Counted from the stretch's first letter, positions 1-12,167 are shown. The stretch is 64,000 nucleotides of DNA from Amycolatopsis tolypomycina (GCF_900105945.1 NZ_FNSO01000004.1:5270001-5334000), one strand, 5' to 3'. Notes: generated by a model not told the origin, from the letters alone. Numbers and translations are program-made.

Positions 1-2249
<2,249 letters not shown>

Positions 2250-2515
2250 GCACGCCGGCCGGCGTGGGCTTGCCTCGTGGTGCACCACTGCTCTCCTTTC
2301 CTCGGGATGCCCGGACGACCTTGCGGGGCGTGGACCAGCCCATCGACATGAGCACCGCGTCGCCGAGCACGGTCGCCTCCGCCGCCCACGGGCTGTCCGG
2401 TTGTCCGGACTGCTCCGGGGTAGCGCGCCGTGAGCTCGCGGTGGAACGCGACACCACGCGGACCTGCCGGGAGCTCATCGGGCAACTCCGTTCGGTGCGG
2501 GACGGGAGCGGCGGC
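2250..2515. other. Intergenic stretch without a recognised gene
   Basis: The DNA between the WYL gene and the terminator at 2516 contains an open frame on the minus strand that runs into the WYL coding region, but its translation is arginine/serine rich with no start context and no recognisable domain. I see no RNA gene or operator here. Confidence 0.4.
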
Positions 2516-2549
2516 CGGTGGGCCGGTCCACCTGCGGACCGGCCCACCG
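2516..2549. terminator. Hairpin terminator between convergent genes
   Basis: A perfect 14-bp stem (left arm CGGTGGGCCGGTCC) with a 6-nt ACCTGC loop lies 7 bases beyond the stop codon of the minus-strand gene at 2557. It could serve both strands. No U-tract follows, as is usual in actinomycetes. Confidence 0.7.
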
Positions 2550-2556
2550 CCTCCAC

Positions 2557-3054
2557 TCAGCCCGGCTCCTCTCCGTCCAGGTCGGTGCGCCTGCTCGGCG
2601 GCACCGGGAGGTAGCAGCCAGGGTTCTCCGGGTCGCAGCCCACGCGCGGCAGGCGGGCGCGGATGCCGCCCGGGGTGCGCTCGAAGTACGCCGCGATCTC
2701 CGCGACGCTCTCCCCCGCGATCCACCGGCTCTCCAGCTCCGCGTCCATCTCCTCGCTCCACGGGCGGCCCTGCTGGGCAGGACGATCCGCGGATCTTCGC
2801 CGCGCCCCGCGGACCGCGCCGGTGGCGGACAGCAACCCGTCCGAGACGAGCTCCGCCACCGTGGCCGCCACCGCGACGTCCAGGTCGAGGCTGCCCTCGG
2901 CCACCGGTTCGCCGCCCGGACCGCCGGCCTCCAGGGTGATCATCACCCGGGGCGTGGGTTCGGGGCGGTCGACGTCCGTCCTGGTCGCGACCATGATCTG
3001 GTAGGTGTTCTCCTGTGCCCGGACCTCGGTCCGGCGCTGTTGGATGATCGACAT
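2557..3054 (-). CDS. Small protein with C-terminal HTH-like domain, probable DNA-damage gene
   Basis: I do not recognise a named family for this 165-residue protein. The N-terminal half (residues 1-70) is rich in T/V/E and looks beta-stranded. The C-terminal half has a tryptophan-led helical motif (WSEEMDAELESRWIAG, then SVAEIAAYFERTPGGIRARL), the pattern of Myb/GcrA-like DNA-binding or helicase-tail HTH domains. The ATG sits 6 bases after a -10 box, so the mRNA is probably leaderless. The promoter resembles the LexA-independent RecA-NDp/PafBC type, which suggests a role in the DNA-damage response. The closeness of an AlkD-like gene at 5 kb fits this but proves nothing. Confidence 0.7.
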   Translation of the reverse strand: MSIIQQRRTEVRAQENTYQIMVATRTDVDRPEPTPRVMITLEAGGPGGEPVAEGSLDLDVAVAATVAELVSDGLLSATGAVRGARRRSADRPAQQGRPWSEEMDAELESRWIAGESVAEIAAYFERTPGGIRARLPRVGCDPENPGCYLPVPPSRRTDLDGEEPG

Positions 3055-3060
3055 GCCACG

Positions 3061-3083
3061 AAGGTAGCGCGCACCCCCGACAA
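3061..3083 (-). promoter_or_regulatory. RecA-NDp / PafBC-type promoter for the HTH-like protein
   Basis: The coding strand reads TTGTCGGGG-N8-TACCTT. The mycobacterial LexA-independent damage promoter is, as I recall it, TTGTCRGTG-N8-TANNNT, so there is one mismatch and the spacing is exact. The -10 box ends 6 bases before the ATG at 3054. Confidence 0.6.
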
Positions 3084-3124
3084 TTTTCGGTCACGCGCTG
3101 CTCACGGGCCACTTCGCTCCGAAA

Positions 3125-3147
3125 TTGTCAGACCCCTCGCCTAACGT
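3125..3147 (+). promoter_or_regulatory. Second RecA-NDp / PafBC-type promoter, plus strand, no clear gene
   Basis: The plus strand reads TTGTCAGAC-N8-TAACGT, a two-mismatch version of the same consensus, divergent from the site at 3061. It is followed by a good ribosome binding site (GAGGAGG, 3172-3178) and ATG at 3183. The frame that opens there only runs antisense through the hydrolase gene, so the promoter seems to have lost its gene. Confidence 0.5.
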
Positions 3148-3203
3148 TCCCCTCGACCACGAACCGTCACGAGGAGGCGACGATGGGACACCGGCGGACA
3201 AGA

Positions 3204-3240
3204 CGCTGCCCCGGTCCGGAGGCACCGGACCGGGGCAGCG
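3204..3240 (-). terminator. Terminator of the TAP-like hydrolase gene
   Basis: A perfect 16-bp stem (CGCTGCCCCGGTCCGG) with a 5-nt loop lies 17 bases beyond the stop codon of the minus-strand hydrolase gene. Confidence 0.8.
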
Positions 3241-3257
3241 GGATCAAGCGGTTTCGC

Positions 3258-4841
3258 TCAGAAGTGCAGCAGCTGGGCGAGCGTGCTCTGCTTCTCCTGG
3301 GCGGCCTTCGCGGAGCTGTCCGACTTCTGCGCCGCGGCGCCGTCGGTCACCGGCGGCACCGGCACCGGGTCGCACTGGACGTCCGAGTGGTTGCCGGGCT
3401 GGCGCTTCGGCAGCGTGCCGGTGGCCAGGTAGTCGGCGATCTTGTCGTCCACACACCGCACGCCGGACAGCGAACCGGCGTGCGTGGTCCCGCCCGGCGC
3501 GCTGATCAGGCTCGAGTTCGGGAACCGCTTCCGCACCTCGAGGCTGCCGGCGTACGGCGTGGCGGCGTCGAGCTCTTCGCTGATGAGCAGCGCACCGGCC
3601 ACCTTGCGGCCGTCGATGTCCACCGGCTTGCCCGCCTTGGCGGGCCAGAACGCGCACGGCGCGTTGAACCAGGCGTTGCCCCAGGTCTCGAACGGGGCCT
3701 TGAAGTAGGTCAGCCAGTTGTCTATCCGCCACCGGTTCCAGTCGGTCGGCCACTGCACGTCGGTGCACTGCACGCCCAGGTACACGGCGAAGCCGTTGTC
3801 GTCGCCCGGCGGGTTCGAGTTGTCGTAGAGCGTCTTGAGCGTCTGCCAGTCACCCTTGTGCACGTAGCCGTCGAAGGCCTTGGCCATGTCGACCCAGCCG
3901 AAGACGTAGTAGCCGGCCTGCAGGAAGATGTCGGTCCACTCGTCGCCGCCGATGACCCCGCCCGCCGGGTCCTTGGCGAGCTTGCGCTGCGTGGCGTACC
4001 ACAGCTTCTCGACGGCGTCGCCGGTCTTGCCGAGGTGGTAGACGTCGTCGTGCTGCGCGAGCCAGTCGAAGTAGATCTTGATGTTCTTGTCGAACGCGAC
4101 GTCCTGGTCGAGGTTGGCCTGGTACCAGACCTTCCGCGGGTCGACGTTGCCGTCGAGCACCATCCGGCGGACGTTCTTCGGGTACAGCGTGCTGTACACC
4201 TGGCCGAGGTAGGTGCCGTAGGAGAAGCCGTAGTAGTTGATCTGCTTCTCACCGAGGGCCTTGCGCAGGCTGTCCATGTCCTGCGCGACGTCGGTCGTCT
4301 TGAGGTGGTTGAGGATCTCGCCGTTCTTGCGGCACGCGTCGGCGTACCCCTTCGAGCGGGCGAGCCAGGTCTTCTCCAGCTGCGGCGTGGTCGGCACGTA
4401 GGCGGGCCGGTTGTAGCTGAAGTAGTTCCCGTCGCAGCTGATCGCGGGCTTGCTGGAGCCGACGCCCCGCGGGTCGAAGCCGATCCAGTCGTAGCTTTCC
4501 CCCGCACCGTCCGGCACGTACTTGCCGAGCACCGAAAGGCCGAGGCCGGAACCGCCGGGACCACCCGGGTTCACCAGCATGATGCCCTGCGACTGCGCGG
4601 TCTTGTGCTTGATCCGCGAGACCGCGATCGAGACCTTCGTCCCGCCCGGCTTCGCGTAGTCCATCGGCACCACGAGGAAGCCGCACTCGGCGCCGTTCGC
4701 CTTGAGGCTTTCCGACGCGCAGGGGCCCCAGGCGATCGGCGCGGGGGTGAACTGCACCCCTTCCGCGGAGGCGGCGGGCGCGGCAGCCATCAGGCCTGCC
4801 GCGAGCCCCGCGGCGGCAATGGCGGCAACAATTCTTTTCAC
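3258..4841 (-). CDS. Secreted alpha/beta hydrolase, tripeptidyl aminopeptidase (TAP) family
   Basis: This is a 527-residue exported serine hydrolase of the Streptomyces tripeptidyl aminopeptidase/SlpD type, which trims N-terminal tripeptides from secreted proteins. The start VKRIVAAIAAAGLAAGLM opens a Sec signal peptide ending near ASA-EG. The oxyanion segment NPGGPGGSG is at 91-99 and the nucleophile elbow GFSYG puts Ser at 207. A C-terminal TAP domain contains the acid (SEELDAATP) and the His (GGTTHAGS). I chose GTG 4841 because AAGGA stands 5 bases before it; an ATG seven codons upstream (4862) has no ribosome binding site. It is a single gene with its own terminator. Confidence 0.88.
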   Translation of the reverse strand: MKRIVAAIAAAGLAAGLMAAAPAASAEGVQFTPAPIAWGPCASESLKANGAECGFLVVPMDYAKPGGTKVSIAVSRIKHKTAQSQGIMLVNPGGPGGSGLGLSVLGKYVPDGAGESYDWIGFDPRGVGSSKPAISCDGNYFSYNRPAYVPTTPQLEKTWLARSKGYADACRKNGEILNHLKTTDVAQDMDSLRKALGEKQINYYGFSYGTYLGQVYSTLYPKNVRRMVLDGNVDPRKVWYQANLDQDVAFDKNIKIYFDWLAQHDDVYHLGKTGDAVEKLWYATQRKLAKDPAGGVIGGDEWTDIFLQAGYYVFGWVDMAKAFDGYVHKGDWQTLKTLYDNSNPPGDDNGFAVYLGVQCTDVQWPTDWNRWRIDNWLTYFKAPFETWGNAWFNAPCAFWPAKAGKPVDIDGRKVAGALLISEELDAATPYAGSLEVRKRFPNSSLISAPGGTTHAGSLSGVRCVDDKIADYLATGTLPKRQPGNHSDVQCDPVPVPPVTDGAAAQKSDSSAKAAQEKQSTLAQLLHF

Positions 4842-5034
4842 AGTCGTCCTTTTCGTCCGCATTCGACAGTGTTCGCCCGATTCCGACGAAACTACCGGCA
4901 ACCCTGGACAATCTCGCCGATCGACGCGGCTTTCGCCATCCGCCTTTCGTCGGGACCTGCGTCGCCCGCGCGGCACCGGAACCGTCGGTGGCCGGCGGTA
5001 CCGTGCGCATCGCCGGAGTGCGACGGGAGGACGG

Positions 5035-5724
5035 ATGAGCGTGGAAGAAAAGCTGGTCAAGGCCATCCGCACCGGGCTGGCCGAGCTGGCCGACCCGGTG
5101 AAGGCGCCCGCGATGCGGGCGTACATGAAGTCGGCCATGCCCTTCCACGGCGTGGCGAAGCCCGAGCGCAGCGCGCTCCTCAAGCGGGTACTGGCCGACC
5201 ACATATTGCCCGATCGGGCGACATTCTCGGCGACGGTGCTGGCGTTGTGGCGCACCGCCGAATTCCGCGAGGAGCGGTATGCGGCGATCGATCTTTCCGG
5301 GTATCGGGCCTACCGGCAGTGGCAGGACCCGGAGCTGGTGCCGGTGTACGAGGAAATGATCGTCACCGGGGCGTGGTGGGACCACGTGGACGAGCTCGCC
5401 ATCCGCCGGATCGGCCCGATCCTCCGGGCCCACCGCGCCCGGATGACGCCGGCGATGCTGTCTTGGGCAACCGACGGCGACCTCTGGCGCCGCCGCACGG
5501 CGATCATCTGCCAGGTGGGGGCCAAGGAGGACACCGACACCGACCTGCTCACCCGCGCGATCGAGCCGTCGATCGCCGAGCCGGAGTTCTTCCTGCGCAA
5601 GGGAATCGGCTGGGCCCTGCGCGACTACGCCAAGACGGCGCCGGACTGGGTGCGGTGCTTCGTGGCCGACCACCCGGGGTTGTCCGGGCTGTCCCGGAGG
5701 GAGGCGCTCAAGCACATCGGCTGA
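5035..5724 (+). CDS. AlkD-like DNA alkylation repair / DNA glycosylase
   Basis: The 229-residue product matches the AlkD family of HEAT-repeat DNA glycosylases that remove bulky or cationic alkylated bases. Family features include YMKSAMPFHGVAKPERS near the N-terminus, the tryptophan-rich VTGAWWDHVDELAIRRIGPIL and the C-terminal FFLRKGIGWALRDYAK, where the acidic and aromatic residues line the base-excision cleft. GGGAGG precedes the ATG by 4 bases. It is convergent with pheT, with the 21-bp repeat array between them. No SOS box was seen upstream. Confidence 0.88.
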   Translation: MSVEEKLVKAIRTGLAELADPVKAPAMRAYMKSAMPFHGVAKPERSALLKRVLADHILPDRATFSATVLALWRTAEFREERYAAIDLSGYRAYRQWQDPELVPVYEEMIVTGAWWDHVDELAIRRIGPILRAHRARMTPAMLSWATDGDLWRRRTAIICQVGAKEDTDTDLLTRAIEPSIAEPEFFLRKGIGWALRDYAKTAPDWVRCFVADHPGLSGLSRREALKHIG

Positions 5725-5748
5725 GGTGACGGTGGGGTGGACCGGGAG

Positions 5749-5979
5749 GGTCGGTTCGCGTACCTGGCCGGTCGGCTCGCGTACCCGGACGGTCGGCTCG
5801 CGTGCCGGGGCAGTCGAGACGCGTGCCGGAGGGGTCGACCCTCGTACCTGAGCGGCCGGCTCGCGTGATCGGGCGGCCGGCTCGCGTGCCGGAAGGGTCG
5901 GCTCGCGTGCCTGGAGGGACGACACGCGTGACTGCAGGGTCGACACGCGTGATTGGAGGGACGACACGGCGGGCTTGAG
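5749..5979. repeat. Eleven tandem copies of a degenerate 21-bp repeat
   Basis: The DNA divides without gaps into eleven 21-bp units, each starting near GGtCGgctCGCGT (for example 5770-5790 and 5896-5916). The first four bases and the CGCGT core are best conserved; the last two full units carry GACACGCGTG. The length is a multiple of three, so the minus strand reads as degenerate heptads (about SSLQSRV), but no start codon or ribosome binding site serves such a frame. It fills the space between the convergent alkD-like and pheT genes. Confidence 0.9.
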
Positions 5980-6001
5980 TAGCTCGGGGGCCGGAAAGCG
6001 G

Positions 6002-6037
6002 CCGGCCCCTCCTGCTCTGGTGAGCGGGAGGGGCCGG
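6002..6037 (-). terminator. Terminator downstream of pheT
   Basis: A 16-bp stem with one G-T pair and a TGGT tetraloop (left arm CCGGCCCCTCCTGCTC) lies 38 bases past the pheT stop codon. Confidence 0.8.
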
Positions 6038-6074
6038 GTGAGCGCCGGGCCGGTGAGCCTCGGAGTGGTGGGCG

Positions 6075-8635
6075 TCAGGCGCGGAGCGTTGCGTTGAAGC
6101 GCTCGCCCGCTGCCGCCACTGCCGCGTCGCGGGCCTTGGTGGCCTCGTCGACCGTCAGGGTGCGGTCGGGTGCGCGGAAGCGCAGCTTGTACGCCAGCGA
6201 GCGCTTGCCCTCGCCGACCTGTTCGCCCGCGTACGCGTCGAACAGCGTGATGTCCTCCAGCAGCTCGCCCGCGCCCTCGCGCAACACCGACGCGAGGTCG
6301 GCCGACGGGACTTCCGCCGCCGCCACCAGGGCGACGTCCAGCAGCACCGGCGGGTAGCCCGAGACGCTCGGGGCCGGGCGGGAATCCGGGAGCGGGATCG
6401 CGTCCAGGTCGAGCTCCATCGCCACCGTGCGCGGAGGCAGGCCGAGGGCCTCGACCACCTTCGGGTGCAGCTCGCCCGCGTGGCCGACCGGCCAGTCGCC
6501 GACTCGCAGCTGGGCGCAGCGGCCCGGGTGCCACGGCGGGAGGTCGGCCGCCTGGACCGTCAGCTCGACGCCCGCGGCCTCCGCGACCGTGCGGGCCGCC
6601 TGGACGGCGTCGGCCCAGTTCGCCGGCTCGCCGGCGCCCCACCAGCCCGCCCGGCGGCGGTTGCCGGCCAGGACGACCGCGACGTGCAGGGGCTGCTCGG
6701 GCAGGGCCGCCTCCAGCAGCGCCAGCTCCTCGTCGGTCGGGCGGCGGTCGACGCCAAGGTCCGGGACCTTCAGCGGGTTCGGGGCCGGGAGCACCACCTG
6801 GCCGATGTTGTACAGCGAGACGTCCTTCATGCCGCGGGACACGTTGCGCTGCAAGGTGTCCAGCAGGCCCGGCAGCAACGTCGTCGCCAGGCGGTTGCGG
6901 TCGGCCTCCAGCGGGTTGCGGACCACGACCGTGTTGCGGCGAACGTCGTCGGACGGCAGGCCGAAGGCGTCCCACACCGTTTCGCTCACGAACGGGAACG
7001 GGCGCACCTCGACGTAGCCCGCCTCGGCGAGGGCACGGGACACGGCCCGGACGCGCCGCTGGGCGTCGGTCAGGCCGCGGCCTGCCGGGGCGGCGGGCAG
7101 CGTCGACGGGATGCTGTCGTAGCCCTCCAGCCGCAGCACCTCTTCGACGAGGTCGGCCGGCTGGCGCAGGTCGCCGCGCCAGCTCGGGGGGATGGCCGTG
7201 ACCAGGCCCGTGCCGTCGTCGCCCGTGCCGACCGAGACCTTGCAGCCGATCTGGGTGAGCCGGCGGACCGTGACACCGCGCTGGTAGTTCACGCCCGCGA
7301 CCTTGTCGGGCAGGTTGATCGGCATCACGACCGGCGGGTTCGGCTCGATCGTGCCTTCGTCGGTGCGGCCGGGCTGGATCGCCGCGTCGCCGTACTGGCG
7401 CAGCAGACGGGCGGCCAGCTCGACGGCCGCCGCGCACAGCTGCGGGTCGGTGAACCGCTCGAACCGCTTGGCCGCCTCGGAGAACAGCTTGTGCCGCCGG
7501 GCCGTGCGGCTGATCGCCGCCGGGTTCCAGTGCGCCGCCTCGAGCAGGACGTCGGTGCTCTCCGTGGTGATCTCGGTGCTCGCGCCTCCCATCGTGCCGG
7601 CCAGCGAGATGACCCCGCTGTCGTCGGCGATCACGATGTCGTCCGGGTCGAGCGTGCGCTCGACGTCGTCCAGGGTGGTCAGCTTCTCGCCCGGCTGCGC
7701 GCGGCGCACCACCAGGTCGCCCTGGATGGCCTTGGTCGCGAACGCGTGCAGCGGGTGCCCGAGCTCGAGCATCACGTAGTTGGTGACGTCGACGGCCAGG
7801 GAGATCGACCGGATGCCGGCCAGCATCAGCCGCCGCCGCATCCGCCACGGGGTCGGCGCGGTCGCGTCCAGGCCGGTGACCCGGCGCAGCACGAACCGCG
7901 GGCAGCCTTCCGGGTCCTCGACGCGGACCGGCCAGGCGTCGCCCTCGGCCGCCGGGACCTCGAGCAGTGCCGGGTCGCCGAAGGGCACGTCGAGCGCGTT
8001 CGACAGCTCGCGCGCGAGCCCGCGGATCGACAGCGCGTAGCCGCGGTCCGGGGTCGCGGCGAGCTCGATCACCGAGTCGTTGAGGCCGAGCAGCTCGCTC
8101 GCGTCGTCGCCCGGGCTCGCGGTGCCCGGGGGCAGCACGAGGATGCCGGTGTGGTCGTCGCCGAGGCCGAGCTCGCGGGCCGAGCAGATCATGCCGTCGC
8201 TGATCCGGCCGTAGGTCTTGCGGGCGGCGATCTCGAAGTCGCCGGGCAGGACGGCGCCGGGCAGCGCGACGACGACCAGGTCGCCCTCGGCGAAGTTGCG
8301 CGCGCCGCAGATGATGCCGCGGGTCTTGATGCCGTGCGGGCCCTCGTCGAGCTCGCCGGCTTCGTCGTCGTCGTCCTCGTCGTCGAGTTCGTCGTCCGCG
8401 GCTTCGTCGGCGGGCTCGCCGACGTCGACGCGGCAGAAGCGCACCGGCTTCTTGAACTCGGTGAGCTCCTCGATCTCGGCGACCCGGCCGACGACCAGCG
8501 GGCCGGTCACGGGACCGAGCTCGTGCAGGTCGTCGACCTCGATGCCGATCCGGACGAACGCGTCGGCCAGGTCCTGCGGCGTGACCTCCTCAGCGAGATC
8601 GAGGTGTTCGGTCAGCCAGCTGACTGGGACTCGCA

Positions 8636-8636
<1 letters not shown>
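6075..8636 (-). CDS. pheT: Phenylalanyl-tRNA synthetase beta subunit
   Basis: PheT is the large subunit of the alpha2-beta2 synthetase that charges tRNA-Phe, and it holds the editing site. The 853-residue product starts VRVPVSWLTEHLDL. It contains the tRNA-binding EMAP-like domain (ICGARNFAEGDLVVVALPGAVLPG), the B3/B4 editing domain, the catalytic-like B6/B7 core and a C-terminal anticodon-binding domain (LAYKLRFRAPDRTLT). The GTG start shares one base with the pheS stop (TAGTG). An acidic insert of about 25 residues, rich in D and E, interrupts the N-terminal EMAP-like domain and is not part of the usual core. Confidence 0.97.
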
Positions 8637-9727
<1,091 letters not shown>

Positions 9728-9789
9728 TCACGCGCCGCCGCACACGGCACGCGAGAGGTCAAAGGCGGGAAAAGTCTATGGGATCGGCT

Positions 9790-9822
9790 CCGCGCGCCCC
9801 CGGTCGCCCCGGGGGCGCGCGG
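9790..9822 (-). terminator. Terminator of the upstream membrane-protein gene
   Basis: A perfect 14-bp stem (left arm CCGCGCGCCCCCGG) with a 5-nt loop lies just past the stop codon of the minus-strand gene at 9831 and separates it from pheST. Confidence 0.8.
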
Positions 9823-9830
9823 CCGCGGCG

Positions 9831-10664
9831 TCAGCGCGCGCGGAACGCCCCTTCGAAGTCGACCGACGCGAACTCGCCGGGCACGGCGCCCTCGGCGGCG
9901 TAGCGGTACAGCGCCGTCTGGTAGATGCCGGACAAAGTCGTGATGAAGACCGCCACGAGCAGGGTCCAGACGATCGCCAGCCCGACCGCGACGAACAGCG
10001 TGGCCGTGCCGCCGAGCAGGAACCCGCCGCCGAGGAACACGACGTACCCGGCCAGGGTGAGCAGGAACCCGACGATGCCGAGGCCGGCGGTGCCGGCGAC
10101 GTTCTCGCCCCAGGCGCGGCGGAACAGCTCGACCGACCGCTTGACGCCGTCGCGGACCCCGGCGCCTTCGAGCATGACCGCCGGCAGCACGAGGTACGTG
10201 GTGAACCGCCAGGCCATGCCGACCAGGCCGCTGATGATGCCGCCGAGGAAGCCGAGCCGCTCCTCGATCGTGCGCAGGACCACGCTGACCGTCGCGGTCA
10301 CCCCGGCCCAGCCGAGCAGGGCCGGCCAGCGACGGCCGGCCGCGGCGAGGCCGGCGCCGACACCCGGCATCCCGCCGTCACCGCGCAGCGCCACGGCCGC
10401 CTGGGAGATCAGGGCGGCGTTGAAGAAGATCGTGACGAACGCCGAAACGAGGTAGAACGCCGCGAGCAGCACGTACGTGCCGACGGTCGGCCGGAAGTCG
10501 TCGGCGTCGAGGTGGACGGTGAAGAACGCGGGTGTCAGGAACACCGCGGCGACCAGCAGCCCGGCGATCCCGGCGAGCACCGGGAACCACGCCAGGCCCT
10601 TGTGGGCGCGCAGCACCTTGAACGAAGCGGAGAACAGCGCGAACGAGCGGGCGAGCCTGCCCAT
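9831..10664 (-). CDS. Polytopic membrane protein, DUF6159-like
   Basis: This 277-residue integral membrane protein has about six hydrophobic helices (for example FPVLAGIAGLLVAAVFLTPAF and YVLLAAFYLVSAFVTIFFN) and a conserved start MGRLARSFALFSASFKVL. Such proteins are widespread in actinobacteria and archaea and have no known function. The ATG at 10664 follows a GGGGGG ribosome binding site; an in-frame ATG eight codons upstream has none. It lies between trmH and pheS on the same strand but ends in its own terminator. Confidence 0.8.
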   Translation of the reverse strand: MGRLARSFALFSASFKVLRAHKGLAWFPVLAGIAGLLVAAVFLTPAFFTVHLDADDFRPTVGTYVLLAAFYLVSAFVTIFFNAALISQAAVALRGDGGMPGVGAGLAAAGRRWPALLGWAGVTATVSVVLRTIEERLGFLGGIISGLVGMAWRFTTYLVLPAVMLEGAGVRDGVKRSVELFRRAWGENVAGTAGLGIVGFLLTLAGYVVFLGGGFLLGGTATLFVAVGLAIVWTLLVAVFITTLSGIYQTALYRYAAEGAVPGEFASVDFEGAFRAR

Positions 10665-10715
10665 GGAACCCCCCGATATCGGCCACAATGGATATTGCGG
10701 GAGCCTACTCGCAGG

Positions 10716-11531
10716 TCAGCGCCGCGCCGCCATGGCGCTCGTGTAGACGCAGACGGCCGCGGCGGTGGCGAGGTTGAGGCTCTCGGCGCGGCCGTACAGG
10801 GGGATCCGGACGGCGAGATCGGTGCGGTCGAGGACGTCGGCGGGCAGGCCGTGTGCCTCGTTGCCGAACACCCACGCGGTCGGCGCGGCGAGGTCCACCC
10901 GATCGAGTTCGGCGTCGGCGTAGCCGTGGGCGGCGAACGTCCGCAGGCCCGCGGCCGAGCAGGCCGACAGCGCCGCCGGGACGTCGCGGACGCGCGCGAT
11001 CGGCAGGTGGAACAGGCTGCCGGCGGCGGCGCGGACGCACTTGCCGTTGTGGGGGTCGACGGTGTCGCCCGCCAGGACCACCGCGTCGGCACCGGCCGCG
11101 TCGGCGACGCGGATGACCGTGCCCGCGTTGCCGGGGTCGGCGACGTCCACCAGCACGACCACGAGCCGCGCGGCCGGCGTCACGGCCTCCTCGAGGGGCC
11201 GGTCCAGCAGCGCGCAGACGGCCACGATGCCTTGGGGCGTCACGGTTTCCGACAGCCCGTCGGCGGCGCGGTCGGTGATCGGCGAGACGCCGAAGCCGGC
11301 CGCGCGGGCGGCGTCGAGCAGGTCGGCGTGCTGTGCGGACGCGCGCGAAGTGACGAACAGCTCGTACACCGTGCCGTCGGCCAGCGCGGCCTCGACGGCG
11401 TTGGCGCCTTCGGCCAGGAACCGGCCGGTCTTGTCGCGTTCCGCGCGCCGCGTCAGCTTGCGCGCAGCAACGACCCGGGGGGTCCGTTCGGTGAACGGTT
11501 CCGCCCCGGGTCGGGGAAAGCTGCCGGTCAG
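10716..11531 (-). CDS. TrmH/SpoU-family RNA 2'-O-methyltransferase
   Basis: The product (about 271 residues) is a SPOUT methyltransferase acting on rRNA or tRNA ribose. It has the substrate-binding domain ([28 protein letters not shown]) and the three SPOUT motifs: [13 protein letters not shown] with the catalytic-region Asn, [11 protein letters not shown], and [18 protein letters not shown] with the knot. Its frame has no ATG, GTG or TTG between the rplT stop and the first conserved block. The likely start is CTG 11531, whose last bases form the rplT stop (CTGA). The position right after rplT is standard in actinobacteria. Confidence 0.88.
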   Translation of the reverse strand: MTGSFPRPGAEPFTERTPRVVAARKLTRRAERDKTGRFLAEGANAVEAALADGTVYELFVTSRASAQHADLLDAARAAGFGVSPITDRAADGLSETVTPQGIVAVCALLDRPLEEAVTPAARLVVVLVDVADPGNAGTVIRVADAAGADAVVLAGDTVDPHNGKCVRAAAGSLFHLPIARVRDVPAALSACSAAGLRTFAAHGYADAELDRVDLAAPTAWVFGNEAHGLPADVLDRTDLAVRIPLYGRAESLNLATAAAVCVYTSAMAARR

Positions 11532-11905
11532 GCCGACTTCGCTTCGCCGGTGTTGACGTTGGCCTTGGCGAGCTCGGCCAGCGCGGTGAAGGCGGCGGCG
11601 TCGTTGACGGCGAGGTCCGCGAGGATCTTGCGGTCGACCTCGACACCCGCGGCCTTGATGCCCTGGATGAACCGGTTGTAGGTCACGCCGTTGGCGCGGG
11701 CGGCCGCGTTGATGCGGGTGATCCACAGCTGGCGGAAGTCACCCTTGCGGGCACGGCGGTCCCGGTAGGCGTAGTTCAGCGAGTGAAGCGTCTGCTCCTT
11801 GGCCTTGCGGTACAGCCGCGAACGCTGGCCGCGGTAGCCGCTGGCCAGTTCGAGAGTTGCGCGACGCTTCTTCTGGGCGTTGACCGCCCGCTTGACGCGT
11901 GCCAC
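11528..11905 (-). CDS. rplT: 50S ribosomal protein L20
   Basis: L20 binds 23S rRNA early in 50S assembly. The 125-residue sequence begins [15 protein letters not shown] and carries the family motifs [16 protein letters not shown] and [18 protein letters not shown]. It has a normal length and sits in the usual infC-rpmI-rplT order. Its stop codon overlaps the proposed CTG start of the methyltransferase gene. Confidence 0.98.
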   Translation of the reverse strand: MARVKRAVNAQKKRRATLELASGYRGQRSRLYRKAKEQTLHSLNYAYRDRRARKGDFRQLWITRINAAARANGVTYNRFIQGIKAAGVEVDRKILADLAVNDAAAFTALAELAKANVNTGEAKSA

Positions 11906-11972
11906 GGGTCCATCCTGTCGATCTCAGGGGGCGAGGGGGACGCCCCGGGTGGTTACAGCAAGTTCTGCGGGA

Positions 11973-12167
11973 TCAGATGCCGAGCAGGCGCTTGACGCGG
12001 CCGACCTCGGTCTTCGACACCTCGGTGGTGCCCTCGAGACGGCGGGTCACGCGGCTGGACTTCTTCTCCATGCGGTGGCGCCGGCCGGTCATCTGGCGGC
12101 GCAGCTTGCCCGTCCCCGTCTTGCGGATGCGCTTGGACGTCCCGCTGTGGGTCTTCATCTTCGGCAT
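11973..12167 (-). CDS. rpmI: 50S ribosomal protein L35
   Basis: L35 is a small basic protein of the large ribosomal subunit. The 64 residues [20 protein letters not shown] onward match the family along the full length, ending with [10 protein letters not shown]. It lies between infC and rplT, with 67 bases separating it from each neighbour. Confidence 0.98.
   Translation of the reverse strand: MPKMKTHSGTSKRIRKTGTGKLRRQMTGRRHRMEKKSSRVTRRLEGTTEVSKTEVGRVKRLLGI

Noticed and set aside
3183..5729. Very long open frame on the plus strand
   Set aside because: It runs antisense to the clear TAP-like hydrolase and into the AlkD-like gene in another frame, with arginine/valine-rich low-information translation. 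Such frames are a by-product of high GC.
5749..5979. CRISPR array
   Set aside because: The units are contiguous 21-mers without unique spacers, and no cas gene is near.
4249..7848. 1199-codon open frame on the minus strand
   Set aside because: It crosses the hydrolase, the alkD-like gene and pheT out of frame, and is G/R/P/A-rich. The real genes in the other frames explain the region.
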